From: Methanospirillum stamsii
Lineage (GTDB): Archaea; Halobacteriota; Methanomicrobia; Methanomicrobiales; Methanospirillaceae
NCBI RefSeq assembly: GCF_003173335.1
Contig: NZ_QGMZ01000016.1
Location: 49,694-113,693 of the forward strand
Length of the DNA stretch: 64,000 nucleotides
Reading direction: 5' to 3'
Numbering within the stretch: the stretch's first letter is position 1; the number at the start of each line of letters is the position of its first letter. Positions 1 through 7,635 of this stretch are shown here, in pieces. The notes under the pieces were generated by a model. It did no database searches, was not told where the DNA came from, and saw only the letters and a list, made by a program, of their open reading frames with translations. Position numbers and translations under genes: made by a program.

Positions 1-970
1 ATTTCATAGAGTCTTTGTACCATTTTAATTTGTACAGAGCCGCCCCATGGTTGTGCCATACAGAGGAATTATCCGGACCTAATTGTAATGCACGATTAAA
101 TGCCTGTAATGCACTATCATATTTTTTCAGGTGCATAAGGGTCAGACCATGATTATTATAAAAGGTAACAGACTCCTGACCTTCATTTACAATCTGGTTT
201 AATATATCAGTAACAGTAGATTTGTCATCAGAACATTCCGCTTTCAGAATAGAATAAGTATACCGGGTCTCAAGATCCCAGGGCTCAATTTTTAGTGCCT
301 GTTCATATGCTCCAATCGCCTGAGAGATATCACCCAAATCTGCATAGAGATCTGCAATCATCCTCCATGCATCAGCATATTCCTGATCAATTTTTAACGC
401 TTTTTTTAAGGCATCAATAGCCTGATCACGTTCTTCTAAATGGACAAGGGTATTTGCCAGCCCAAAAAAAGCAACCGGATCATCAGGGTTTATTTCGATG
501 GCAAAAGAATACGCATCCAGTCCGTCCTGGTATTCTCCAAGTTGTACATGAGAATATCCCTTCAGCACCCATACTTCTGCCTGGTCTGCCCCCCAGTCAA
601 TAGCCATATCCAGGTCAGATAATGCATCTTTAAACTTAGCCAGGGCAAGAAAACAGGCTCCCCGGTACATCCAGCCCTGTGGATTGTCGGATTCACGATC
701 AACAACCCGGGTTAATACCGGGATTGCTTCTTTATACATCCCGACTTCATGCATGGAAATTCCAAGACGAAGTTCTGCATTCAGGTTGTCCGGGTCATAC
801 TTGAGAGCGTTCCGGTACATCTTGATGGCATCACGGTGGCGTTCCTGCTTTGCCAGGACATAACCAGTCTGAAACCATAGTTCGGAATTTTCAGGATCGA
901 CACGGAGACCTTCTTTGAATGCGTAGTATGCCCGGTCATATTGGTCTTTTTTGAGGAACGCCATCCCCAT
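1..970 (-). CDS. TPR-repeat protein, C-terminus outside the window
   Basis: The minus strand is open from the window edge to about position 1045 and encodes back-to-back tetratricopeptide repeats, at least eight by eye, with the usual 34-residue spacing of W/G/Y/A/F/A/P (for example DAIKMYRNALKYDPDN). TPR arrays mediate protein-protein contacts, and no enzymatic domain is visible. The first in-frame ATG is at 970, but it falls inside the first repeat and has no Shine-Dalgarno. The frame continues upstream through a good TPR helix (EKVQKWLSMG) without any start codon. Removing one base from the T4 run at 1010-1013 would join it to an ATG at 1022 preceded by AGGGGAT. The listed start is therefore provisional. 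The distal part of the gene lies outside the window. Confidence 0.8.
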   Translation of the reverse strand, partial: MGMAFLKKDQYDRAYYAFKEGLRVDPENSELWFQTGYVLAKQERHRDAIKMYRNALKYDPDNLNAELRLGISMHEVGMYKEAIPVLTRVVDRESDNPQGWMYRGACFLALAKFKDALSDLDMAIDWGADQAEVWVLKGYSHVQLGEYQDGLDAYSFAIEINPDDPVAFFGLANTLVHLEERDQAIDALKKALKIDQEYADAWRMIADLYADLGDISQAIGAYEQALKIEPWDLETRYTYSILKAECSDDKSTVTDILNQIVNEGQESVTFYNNHGLTLMHLKKYDSALQAFNRALQLGPDNSSVWHNHGAALYKLKWYKDSMK

Positions 971-1213
971 TGAAAGCCATTTCTGAACTTTCTCAGATAT
1001 TCCTGTCTCTTTTATAGGACATATCCCCTGGTACGTAGCATATGGTTATTTTGTCTGCCCAGATACTGCATATGATACATCAATCATATGAGGAATATAC
1101 TATTCCATTATCGTCAGTATCAAAGAGGAGGATCTTCGAAAAAATCCTGTTTTTATCACAACAATTTATCGCAATTATTCAAAGATTTTTTTTCCGGAAC
1201 CAAAGACGAAAAA

Positions 1214-1666
1214 TTAAATTTTTTCTATCGAACAGGTTATCCATTCCTGGTTAAAAGACGGGGAATATTTCCGGTAAAAATTGATCGCTGGCTCATTCCA
1301 GTCAAGAACCTGCCAGAGAACCCCATTCAGATTTTTTCTTTTTGCATCAGCAAGGACTGCATCAAACAGTTTTTTTCCAATACCAAGGCCTCGGTATTCC
1401 TTTGTTACGACGATATCTTCCAGATATAGCCGCTTCCCTTTCCAGGTTGAGTATCGAATATAATATAACGCAAATCCAACAATCATTCCATCAGTTTCTG
1501 CAACAAAAGCCCACCAGACCGGAGATTCCCCAAATCCGGATTCTTCAAAATGATTAAGGGATACCTCTACTTCATGAAGTGCCCGTTCATATTCTGCAAG
1601 TTCGCGGATGAGTTCCAAAAGTCGTGGACAGTCAGGAAGAATTGCAGGACGAATAGTTATGTTCAT
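1214..1666 (-). CDS. GNAT acetyltransferase, spermidine/spermine (SSAT)-like
   Basis: A 150-residue single-domain GNAT protein. It resembles the diamine acetyltransferase (SSAT) branch: an N-terminal RPA..DCPRLLELIRELAEYE segment, FGESP, then VGFALYY, YLEDIVV, the acetyl-CoA loop RGLGIG at residues 92-97, and NEPAINFYRKY near the C-terminus, which holds the tyrosine used as general acid in this family. It would transfer acetyl from acetyl-CoA to a primary amine, with polyamine or thialysine-like compounds the family expectation. It is slightly shorter than eukaryotic SSAT at the C-terminus. It stands alone, divergent from the MarR gene. The family call is firm; the substrate is inferred. Confidence 0.85.
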   Translation of the reverse strand: MNITIRPAILPDCPRLLELIRELAEYERALHEVEVSLNHFEESGFGESPVWWAFVAETDGMIVGFALYYIRYSTWKGKRLYLEDIVVTKEYRGLGIGKKLFDAVLADAKRKNLNGVLWQVLDWNEPAINFYRKYSPSFNQEWITCSIEKI

Positions 1667-1780
1667 CAGTCTCTAATATTTTGTATTTACAAGGTAATAT
1701 CCATTAGTCAGAGAAATTGGGAAAACTTATTCTCTCAAAAAACCATACGGCCGGAAATTTAAAAATTCAAGGCAGAATTC

Positions 1781-2284
1781 ATGGCATCTCAAAAAACATA
1801 TGCAGAATTAACAGATATCCTAATCAGGGTAATAAACCAGGCGGTCCAGATAGAACATATTCCTGTTGATTTAGGCCAGGGGGAAAAACTTACTCCATCA
1901 GAAATACACATCATCGATATTGCAGGCAGATTTCCGGAAGAGAATTTAAAATCTATTGCAGCAAGATTGGGAGTCACAAAGGGAGCTATTTCTCAGATGG
2001 TTAAAAAACTGGAGGAAAAACAATATTTACACAGAAAAAAAAGTGAGGATAATAAAAAAACAGTTTTTATTGAACTTACTGAATCCGGAAAAATCGTATT
2101 TAACTGGCACTCAAACCTCCATGACAGAATTTATGCAGAATTCCAGGAAGAATTATTTGAATTTCAGGATGAGGATCTTATCACAGCAATCGGGATCCTA
2201 AAAAAATACGAACAGATTCTTAAAAACAGCATCAGAATCAGAGATCATCATAACCCTATGAAAGATAGCGGGAAAATTTTATAG
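1781..2284 (+). CDS. MarR-family transcriptional regulator
   Basis: A 167-residue winged-helix protein. Residues about 30-110 hold the MarR core: a recognition helix region (SIAARLGVTKGAISQMVKKL) followed by the wing (KSEDNKKTVFIELTESG). Flanking helices would form the dimer interface. MarR proteins are usually ligand-responsive repressors of neighbouring genes. The stop codon lies inside a perfect 21-bp palindrome (2281-2301), immediately followed by an acetyltransferase gene on the same strand. The two are probably co-regulated, with the acetyltransferase a possible target. The inducing ligand cannot be told from the sequence. Confidence 0.88.
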   Translation: MASQKTYAELTDILIRVINQAVQIEHIPVDLGQGEKLTPSEIHIIDIAGRFPEENLKSIAARLGVTKGAISQMVKKLEEKQYLHRKKSEDNKKTVFIELTESGKIVFNWHSNLHDRIYAEFQEELFEFQDEDLITAIGILKKYEQILKNSIRIRDHHNPMKDSGKIL

Positions 2285-2301
2285 TTTAGAGTCTAAACTA
2301 T
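2281..2301. promoter_or_regulatory. 21-bp perfect palindrome between marR and the acetyltransferase gene
   Basis: The sequence ATAGTTTAGA-G-TCTAAACTAT has two perfect 10-bp arms around one central base. It covers the last bases of the marR gene, including its TAG stop, and ends five bases before the ATG of the next gene. Its size and symmetry suit a dimeric winged-helix regulator. No copy was seen upstream of marR. It could instead form an RNA hairpin covering the translation start. Confidence 0.5.
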
Positions 2302-2306
2302 TTTCG

Positions 2307-2825
2307 ATGACACTAAAAGATACTCAAGATTTTCTGTATTCTCAAATTTCTACAGAAGATGGAGAAGAAATTATCAGGATATTTAATTATTACATCGAGA
2401 ATTCTGATGCCGCCTTTTTAGAAAGTTCCGTCACAATCTCATTTTTTGAACAATTAAAGCCATTGCTTGAACACTACCCAAACGTTGCGGTTTGGGAGAG
2501 TTATGGAAATTTCATCGGTTTTGGATTGATGAGACCACATAATCCTCTTCCGGCATTTAAACAAACAGTAATAATCACCTATTTTATTGACCCCGGATAC
2601 ACAGGCAAAGGAATTGGAACAGAACTCCTTCAGATTCTGGAAACAAAGGCCAGGGAGAAGGGTATAAAAACTATTCTAGCCGAAATATCATCCAGAAATG
2701 AAGGGAGTATCAGATTTCATGAACATCATGGATTTACGATACAGGGTAGGTTTATTGAGGTTGGAATAAAAAATGGGATTCCTTTTGATACTATATGGAT
2801 GCAAAAAAATATTCATTGTCAGTAA
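2307..2825 (+). CDS. GNAT acetyltransferase, phosphinothricin acetyltransferase-like
   Basis: A 172-residue GNAT enzyme. The pattern IFNYYIENSDAAF near the N-terminus, the acetyl-CoA loop GYTGKGIG, the NEGSIRFHEHHGF helix and the EVGIKNG segment match the PAT/YncA branch, which N-acetylates amino-acid-like amines such as phosphinothricin or methionine sulfoximine. The start has no Shine-Dalgarno and lies directly behind a 21-bp palindrome, so initiation would be from a leaderless or hairpin-occluded message. It lies 22 bp after marR and is probably in the same regulatory unit. The natural substrate is unknown. Confidence 0.85.
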   Translation: MTLKDTQDFLYSQISTEDGEEIIRIFNYYIENSDAAFLESSVTISFFEQLKPLLEHYPNVAVWESYGNFIGFGLMRPHNPLPAFKQTVIITYFIDPGYTGKGIGTELLQILETKAREKGIKTILAEISSRNEGSIRFHEHHGFTIQGRFIEVGIKNGIPFDTIWMQKNIHCQ

Positions 2826-2830
2826 ATCAA

Positions 2831-2856
2831 AAACCGCGGATTAATAAGCGCGGTTT
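2831..2856 (+). terminator. Hairpin after the acetyltransferase gene
   Basis: A perfect 8-bp inverted repeat (AAACCGCG / CGCGGTTT) with a 10-base loop starts six bases after the stop codon at 2825. T-rich runs follow only about 70 bases later. It could be a transcript 3' end or an mRNA-stabilising hairpin. Confidence 0.4.
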
Positions 2857-2987
2857 CAGGAGAATAAAGTAAGAGGGATGAGATAGAAGGGATAAAAAGA
2901 AAACCACAGGATTGGTAAGACATTTTTTTTATGCTTTTTTGCCTTGACAAGTATCAGGGTCTTTTTTTGAGTCAATATACCGCAAAT

Positions 2988-2996
2988 TTTATAAAT
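2988..2996 (+). promoter_or_regulatory. TATA box for the protease gene
   Basis: TTTATAAAT lies about 35-43 bases upstream of the ATG at 3031, in an AT-rich stretch preceded by CGCAAA, which resembles a BRE. An archaeal start about 25 bases downstream would leave a leader of roughly 10-15 bases. Confidence 0.45.
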
Positions 2997-3030
2997 TTTT
3001 TTAGTGATATTAAAAGCAGGATATATTTTT

Positions 3031-4611
3031 ATGAAATATAATGGCAAGGTGTTGTTATTAATCGGGGTAGAGATATTATTGGTATCTTTTCTGATTATCG
3101 GTCAATCGGTGGGTGATGACTCACAACTGTTGATCCCCTATGAGGATATCGCAAAACCAATCCCGGGTGTTCCAATTCACCCGATAATGGACATATCGGT
3201 AAAACAAGCTGAAGAACACCATAAAAAGATGGTTGAATCTCCACATGCTCACACTTTTTTACCGGCATCCATCCAGATGATACCGGAGTATAAACCTAAA
3301 GGGAGTGTTAACCTGCTCCAGTATTACGCGTATAATCCCGAAGAGCGAGATCAGGGAACCTGTGGGAATTGCTGGGTCTGGTCAGGAACCGCTTCAGCTG
3401 CAATTCAACATGGAATAAAAAACAGTATCACCGATGATCTCTCAGTTCAACTTTTTAATTCGTATTATCAGAGTGGGGGAACTGATACCGTTGGTGCATG
3501 TTGTGGGGGATTCATGGATGTTTTTGCAGACGTATATGAAAAAATCGGGTATTTCATACCTCTGACAAATAAGGGAGCAGAATATTATGACCGCAACGCA
3601 ACCACCTGCAAATCACAAAAACAATTGAATGAAATTGACACGAATTTCAGTTATCCGATAAAATCAATCAATTATGGTGCAATAGACACTACATCATCAA
3701 ATTCAGATGCAATAATCAATATAAAAAGAATGCTCGATTCAGGATATCCAGTTGATATTGCTGCATATTTTACTTCTGAAGAATATACTGCATTCAATAA
3801 TTTCTGGTCATTGTATACTGAAGATTATTTATTCCAGTGGGGAGGAGTGGAAGCAAACCGGACAAATTCTGGTGGCCATGAGATGCTTATCATCGGGTAT
3901 GAAGATGACACTGTTTTACCATACTGGGAAATTCTGAACAGCTGGGGTACTGCAGATGGGAACCGGACAAGAGGAACATTTAGAATGCCTCAGAATATTG
4001 ATTATGTCAATTCATACGTAAATATCGGTGGAGAAAGATATGCCCAGTTTACCTTCGATGTGGTTGACGTTGAATTTGAAAATTATTCACCGGTTCCAAC
4101 CCAGACGCCTGATCCTTCTGTTCCATTAACAGCATCTTTCTCTCTTGACAAATCATCAGGAGTCATCCCCTTATTTGTCAATTTCACCAGTTCATCGACC
4201 GGAGCTCCGGAACACTGGAACTGGGATTTTGGAGATAACTCGTATTCTACTCTAAAAAATCCACGGCATTTATACATGGTACCTGGAAATTATAATGTCA
4301 CGTTATCCGTAACCAGAGGGGGTCTGACTTCAGTAACAATGCCGGTTACAATACATGTAAAACCGCCTTACCAGCCGGTAAAAGCCTTCCCGGATGAGAA
4401 GGGAGGATCTTATCCCGTTCCAACCGATGATGATGATGATGGCCTGTTTGAGGACATTAACGGGAACGGATGGCTTGAATATGGTGACCCGAAACTGTTG
4501 TTTGAGCAGATTTCATATGCCATAAATTCAGAACCGGTCACTCAATTTGACTTTGATGGTAGCGGTTTTATCGGATATGGTGATGTGGTGAAATTATACC
4601 AGATGGTATGA
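3031..4611 (+). CDS. Secreted papain-like (C1) peptidase with PKD and dockerin-like domains
   Basis: A 526-residue exported protein. Residues 6-29 form a signal anchor. A papain-fold catalytic domain follows, with Cys114 in QGTCGNCWVW, His283 in GGHEMLIIGYE and Asn303 in LNSWG. Residues about 367-443 are a PKD domain (WNWDFGD). Residues about 467-526 contain two calcium-loop repeats, DINGNGWLEYGD and DFDGSGFIGYGD, each followed by a hydrophobic helix, which is the type I dockerin pattern. The next gene encodes a cohesin-like protein, its natural docking partner. I chose the ATG at 3031, which gives a clean signal sequence, over an in-frame GTG at 3004. It probably acts at or outside the cell surface on protein substrates. 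Confidence 0.88.
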   Translation: MKYNGKVLLLIGVEILLVSFLIIGQSVGDDSQLLIPYEDIAKPIPGVPIHPIMDISVKQAEEHHKKMVESPHAHTFLPASIQMIPEYKPKGSVNLLQYYAYNPEERDQGTCGNCWVWSGTASAAIQHGIKNSITDDLSVQLFNSYYQSGGTDTVGACCGGFMDVFADVYEKIGYFIPLTNKGAEYYDRNATTCKSQKQLNEIDTNFSYPIKSINYGAIDTTSSNSDAIINIKRMLDSGYPVDIAAYFTSEEYTAFNNFWSLYTEDYLFQWGGVEANRTNSGGHEMLIIGYEDDTVLPYWEILNSWGTADGNRTRGTFRMPQNIDYVNSYVNIGGERYAQFTFDVVDVEFENYSPVPTQTPDPSVPLTASFSLDKSSGVIPLFVNFTSSSTGAPEHWNWDFGDNSYSTLKNPRHLYMVPGNYNVTLSVTRGGLTSVTMPVTIHVKPPYQPVKAFPDEKGGSYPVPTDDDDDGLFEDINGNGWLEYGDPKLLFEQISYAINSEPVTQFDFDGSGFIGYGDVVKLYQMV

Positions 4612-4621
4612 GGTATTAATC

Positions 4622-5137
4622 ATGAAAAACACTCAATTTATTCTTGGACTGCTGGCCTCACTCGTAATTTGCATCGCAATAATCACCCCGGCTTCTGCCT
4701 ATTCACTATTGTTCTTCAATCCATCGGTAGTAGAATCAAATCCGGGAGAAACACCCGCAGTTGACCTCATGATGGAGGGATTTGATTCAGGTATTTCCGG
4801 GTATTCACTGTATCTGACGCTTGATAACCCATCAGTCGCATCATTTGGGGAGATTCTCTTTCCAGCATGGGTATCGATGAACAGAGTTGTAACCATCAAC
4901 AGTTCAACGGTATTAATTCAGGGTGCAGACCTGGGTAATCAGGTAGAACCCGGAATCCCATCAGAGAAACTGGCAACCATATCAATTCATGCCAATACCG
5001 CCGGATATGCAACATTGCATGTCGATCCGGTTATGATTGATGATGACCGGCATGGAAGGTATGACTTGGTGAGTAAAACCGCAAGCATCGTCATCTCAGG
5101 TGCAGGACCAAGCCCTGTAATTCCTGCATCACAGTAA
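4622..5137 (+). CDS. Secreted cohesin-like protein
   Basis: A 171-residue protein with a signal peptide (residues 1-26, cleavage after TPASA). The mature part is one beta-rich domain with cohesin features: NPGETPAVDLMMEG near the start, SGISGYSLYLTLDNPSVA, then LATISIHANTAGYATLHVD and a calcium-like DDDRHGRYD segment. Cohesins bind dockerins tightly. The dockerin-ended protease lies ten bases upstream, so the two probably form a complex outside the cell. No transmembrane anchor or sortase-type motif is visible. The cohesin call rests on pattern and context and is less certain than the protease call. Confidence 0.7.
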   Translation: MKNTQFILGLLASLVICIAIITPASAYSLLFFNPSVVESNPGETPAVDLMMEGFDSGISGYSLYLTLDNPSVASFGEILFPAWVSMNRVVTINSSTVLIQGADLGNQVEPGIPSEKLATISIHANTAGYATLHVDPVMIDDDRHGRYDLVSKTASIVISGAGPSPVIPASQ

Positions 5138-5148
5138 ACGAGGTAAAA

Positions 5149-5448
5149 ATGAAAGAATTATTTGCATATGAAGAAAAAGCCAGCAGAATTGAACTATTCA
5201 TACGGATAATATACAGTATTATTATCGGAATTGTGCTTTCCATATATGGTTTCATTGCAGGTATCTGTTTAATAATTCAGTTTTTCGTCGTCCTTATCCT
5301 AGGGAGAAGATCCCAGAGCCTTTCGGATTTTATCCAGGGATATCTGGAATATTACGTCCATATCCTTTCGTATACTTCTTTCATGACCGATGAAAGGCCC
5401 GGAATACTACCTGTTTCTGTTACCATCTACGAAGAAGGGAAAGATTAA
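5149..5448 (+). CDS. DUF4389-family membrane protein
   Basis: A 99-residue protein with a soluble N-terminus, two closely spaced hydrophobic segments (about residues 19-53), then RSQSLSDFIQGYLEYYVHILSY and TDERPG, which match the DUF4389 pattern (…F..G…R…Y…TDEYP). The biochemical function is unknown. It follows the cohesin-like gene by 11 bp and is probably co-transcribed with the protease and cohesin, so it could serve as a membrane partner; that is inference only. Confidence 0.75.
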   Translation: MKELFAYEEKASRIELFIRIIYSIIIGIVLSIYGFIAGICLIIQFFVVLILGRRSQSLSDFIQGYLEYYVHILSYTSFMTDERPGILPVSVTIYEEGKD

Positions 5449-5474
5449 TCCGGTCTCTGTGAGACTTCTCTCTC

Positions 5475-6818
5475 ATGGCCGGCATTATTATCGATGCCAA
5501 GGTTGACCGGATTCAGGTTCCGGAAAACCTTCGATATTTAAGACTAATAGAAGAACAAAAGGAGCGTTGCGCTGAAAACGGGTGCCAGGCTCCGATGTTC
5601 AAATTCGGACTTGCACAGGTTCCTTTTCCTGTTCCTGCCCCACTCCAAAAAGCGCTTTCACTGCATAGCGGAAAAGGAGGTTATGCAAATCCCATCGGAA
5701 ATGAAAAACTTCGGGAATCTGTTGCATCATTTTACAAATCCAGGTTTGACATGGAGATCGAACCATACCGGGTTGTTACCGGCCATGGTGCAAAAGGACT
5801 GATTTTTTCTCTTTTTACTCTTCTCACCGGTTCTGTAATCATTCCCTCACCTGGCTGGTTAGGTTATCTTCCGCAGCTCCGAATCCTGAATGTTCCCTAT
5901 TACCGTCTATATACCTCCAGTGTAAATAATTTCAAAATCAAACCGCAGTCTCTTGAAGCAATGCTCAAGGGGCTGGTTAAAACCCAGCATTTATTAATAT
6001 TAAACAACCCGGGCAATCCGACAGGGGATCTCTATACCAGAGAAGAACTGACGCACATTGCTGAAGTATGTAAAAAATATAACACCCTCATTCTGGCCGA
6101 TGAAGTATACAGCCTGCTTACTTACAATCAGGATTCTTTTTTCAGTATGGGCACCATCTATCCGGAAGGAACCTTTGTAATCCACAGCCTTTCTGCTGCA
6201 ATGGGTGCAGGCGGGTACCGGCTTGGAAGTTGCATAATGCCAAAAGGATGTAACCCTGCAGTTATTCGTGATATTGCAAAAATTGCTGCTACTGTCTATA
6301 CCAGTTCTGCAACGCCTGTTCAGGAAGCAAGTATTGCTGCATACCAGTCAGGCGAAGAGATGGACCAGTATCTCCATGCAGTAAGATCTATCCATCGTAT
6401 AATGACTACAAAATTATCGGATTTATGCCGTAAGTGCGAGTTCATACGGGTGACTGTCCCAAAGGGAGGATTTTATTTCATGGTAGATATGAATCCACTC
6501 ACCAATGAATTGCAAAATGCCGGGATCATGTATTCAAATGACCTGGCACCGGCGATGGCTTCACACCCGTATCACATTGCTACAGTTACCGGAGAGGCAA
6601 TGATGGCCCCCTATGGAGATTTCTATATAAGATTCGCGGTAACCGATTATGATGGAGAGGAAGCACTCCTGGAATTTTTGGATAAACCTCCAAAAACTCC
6701 GGATGAAGAGGAGAGATTCTTTAGAAAATATGGTTCACGAATGATTGAAGGCATAGAGATGTTTAAAAAATGGGTGCAGGATATCAGGGATGGTTCATTC
6801 AAAATGTCCGTACCCTGA
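5475..6818 (+). CDS. Aminotransferase class I/II-fold protein lacking the PLP lysine
   Basis: A 447-residue fold-type I PLP protein. Conserved elements are GHGAKG (about 103-108), NPGNPTG (about 178-184), Asp209 and Tyr212 in LADEVY, and the substrate-carboxylate arginine at 386 (YIRFAV). The Schiff-base motif, normally SxSK, reads HSLSAAMGAGGYRLG, so position 241 is alanine. A normal transaminase cannot form its internal aldimine without that lysine. It may bind PLP or PMP without transaminating, use a different chemistry, or act as a sensor. The rest of the domain is intact with no frameshift, so it does not look like a decaying gene. It sits between the cohesin cluster and a secreted repeat protein. 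Confidence 0.82.
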   Translation: MAGIIIDAKVDRIQVPENLRYLRLIEEQKERCAENGCQAPMFKFGLAQVPFPVPAPLQKALSLHSGKGGYANPIGNEKLRESVASFYKSRFDMEIEPYRVVTGHGAKGLIFSLFTLLTGSVIIPSPGWLGYLPQLRILNVPYYRLYTSSVNNFKIKPQSLEAMLKGLVKTQHLLILNNPGNPTGDLYTREELTHIAEVCKKYNTLILADEVYSLLTYNQDSFFSMGTIYPEGTFVIHSLSAAMGAGGYRLGSCIMPKGCNPAVIRDIAKIAATVYTSSATPVQEASIAAYQSGEEMDQYLHAVRSIHRIMTTKLSDLCRKCEFIRVTVPKGGFYFMVDMNPLTNELQNAGIMYSNDLAPAMASHPYHIATVTGEAMMAPYGDFYIRFAVTDYDGEEALLEFLDKPPKTPDEEERFFRKYGSRMIEGIEMFKKWVQDIRDGSFKMSVP

Positions 6819-6826
6819 TTCTTTTC

Positions 6827-7555
6827 TTAACTTTCATCCGTCTTTTCAATGCTGACCTCGTAATCAGGTTCAACAAATAACACAGGAGTCTGGTTTGAAT
6901 ATGCACTTACTCCTTCCTCCAGTGTCATTTTATCCGGGAGTTCAATAAGTTGCAATCCTGAAAGACCATCAGCAGTATAATCTTTCACCATTGTTGCATT
7001 GAGTGAGATATGTGTCGTGTTCGCAAATTCATTCAGTTTTTCAGTATCTGAAAAAGCGCTTACATTAAACTGGACAAGCAGCCGGAGTGGATTTTCCACG
7101 GTATTATTCACTGCTTTCGTTGAAACCGGCTTTTCATCTTCTTTTTCTTCTGTCTGATTGCTGGTGCTCTCTATTGTATACACTGCATTGGGTTCGGCGT
7201 ACAGGACATACGGAAGACTCTCATAATACGCTGTTCCCTCCTCAACGGTCATTCCGGGAGGAAGCAATACCAACTGAAGACCATCAAGACCCAGATCCTC
7301 ATAATCCATCTCAACAGTTGCGCCAATATACTCGTGGGATGCTTGTGCTGCATGTTGCAGCGCAGTGGTATTCCAGAGATCCGGGTTGAATCGTACAAGA
7401 ATTTCAGACTGCATAGTGGTATTGTTTACCGCATCTACTGGATCCGTTACATCGTTACCCCCCTTAGAAACCTGAGTATTGCCATCAGCAAAGACATATA
7501 CTCCGAGGAGGATTACAAACCCCAAAACCAGCACCAGACCAATTGACTTGTGCAT
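6827..7555 (-). CDS. Exported protein with two subtilase-propeptide-like repeats
   Basis: A 242-residue protein with an N-terminal signal anchor (residues 1-24). Two copies of an approximately 80-residue domain follow. Each begins with a (L)VRFNP/LVQFNV strand, contains GLDGLQLVLLP or GLSGLQLIELP, then MT(V/L)EEG, and ends with YAEPNAVY or FVEPDYEV. This is the pattern of the fervidolysin/subtilase N-terminal prodomain, which folds and inhibits the protease, but no protease domain follows. It could be a free-standing protease inhibitor or chaperone. A papain-type protease lies 2.2 kb away, but propeptides of this type act on subtilases, so a partner is not obvious. Confidence 0.75.
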   Translation of the reverse strand: MHKSIGLVLVLGFVILLGVYVFADGNTQVSKGGNDVTDPVDAVNNTTMQSEILVRFNPDLWNTTALQHAAQASHEYIGATVEMDYEDLGLDGLQLVLLPPGMTVEEGTAYYESLPYVLYAEPNAVYTIESTSNQTEEKEDEKPVSTKAVNNTVENPLRLLVQFNVSAFSDTEKLNEFANTTHISLNATMVKDYTADGLSGLQLIELPDKMTLEEGVSAYSNQTPVLFVEPDYEVSIEKTDES

Positions 7556-7635
7556 AATGAGGATATTGGAGATTGTGAGATAATAGGCTTGTTGTACATC
7601 AAAAGAATTTCCAGCTATAAAGTCAACCTTTCAAC

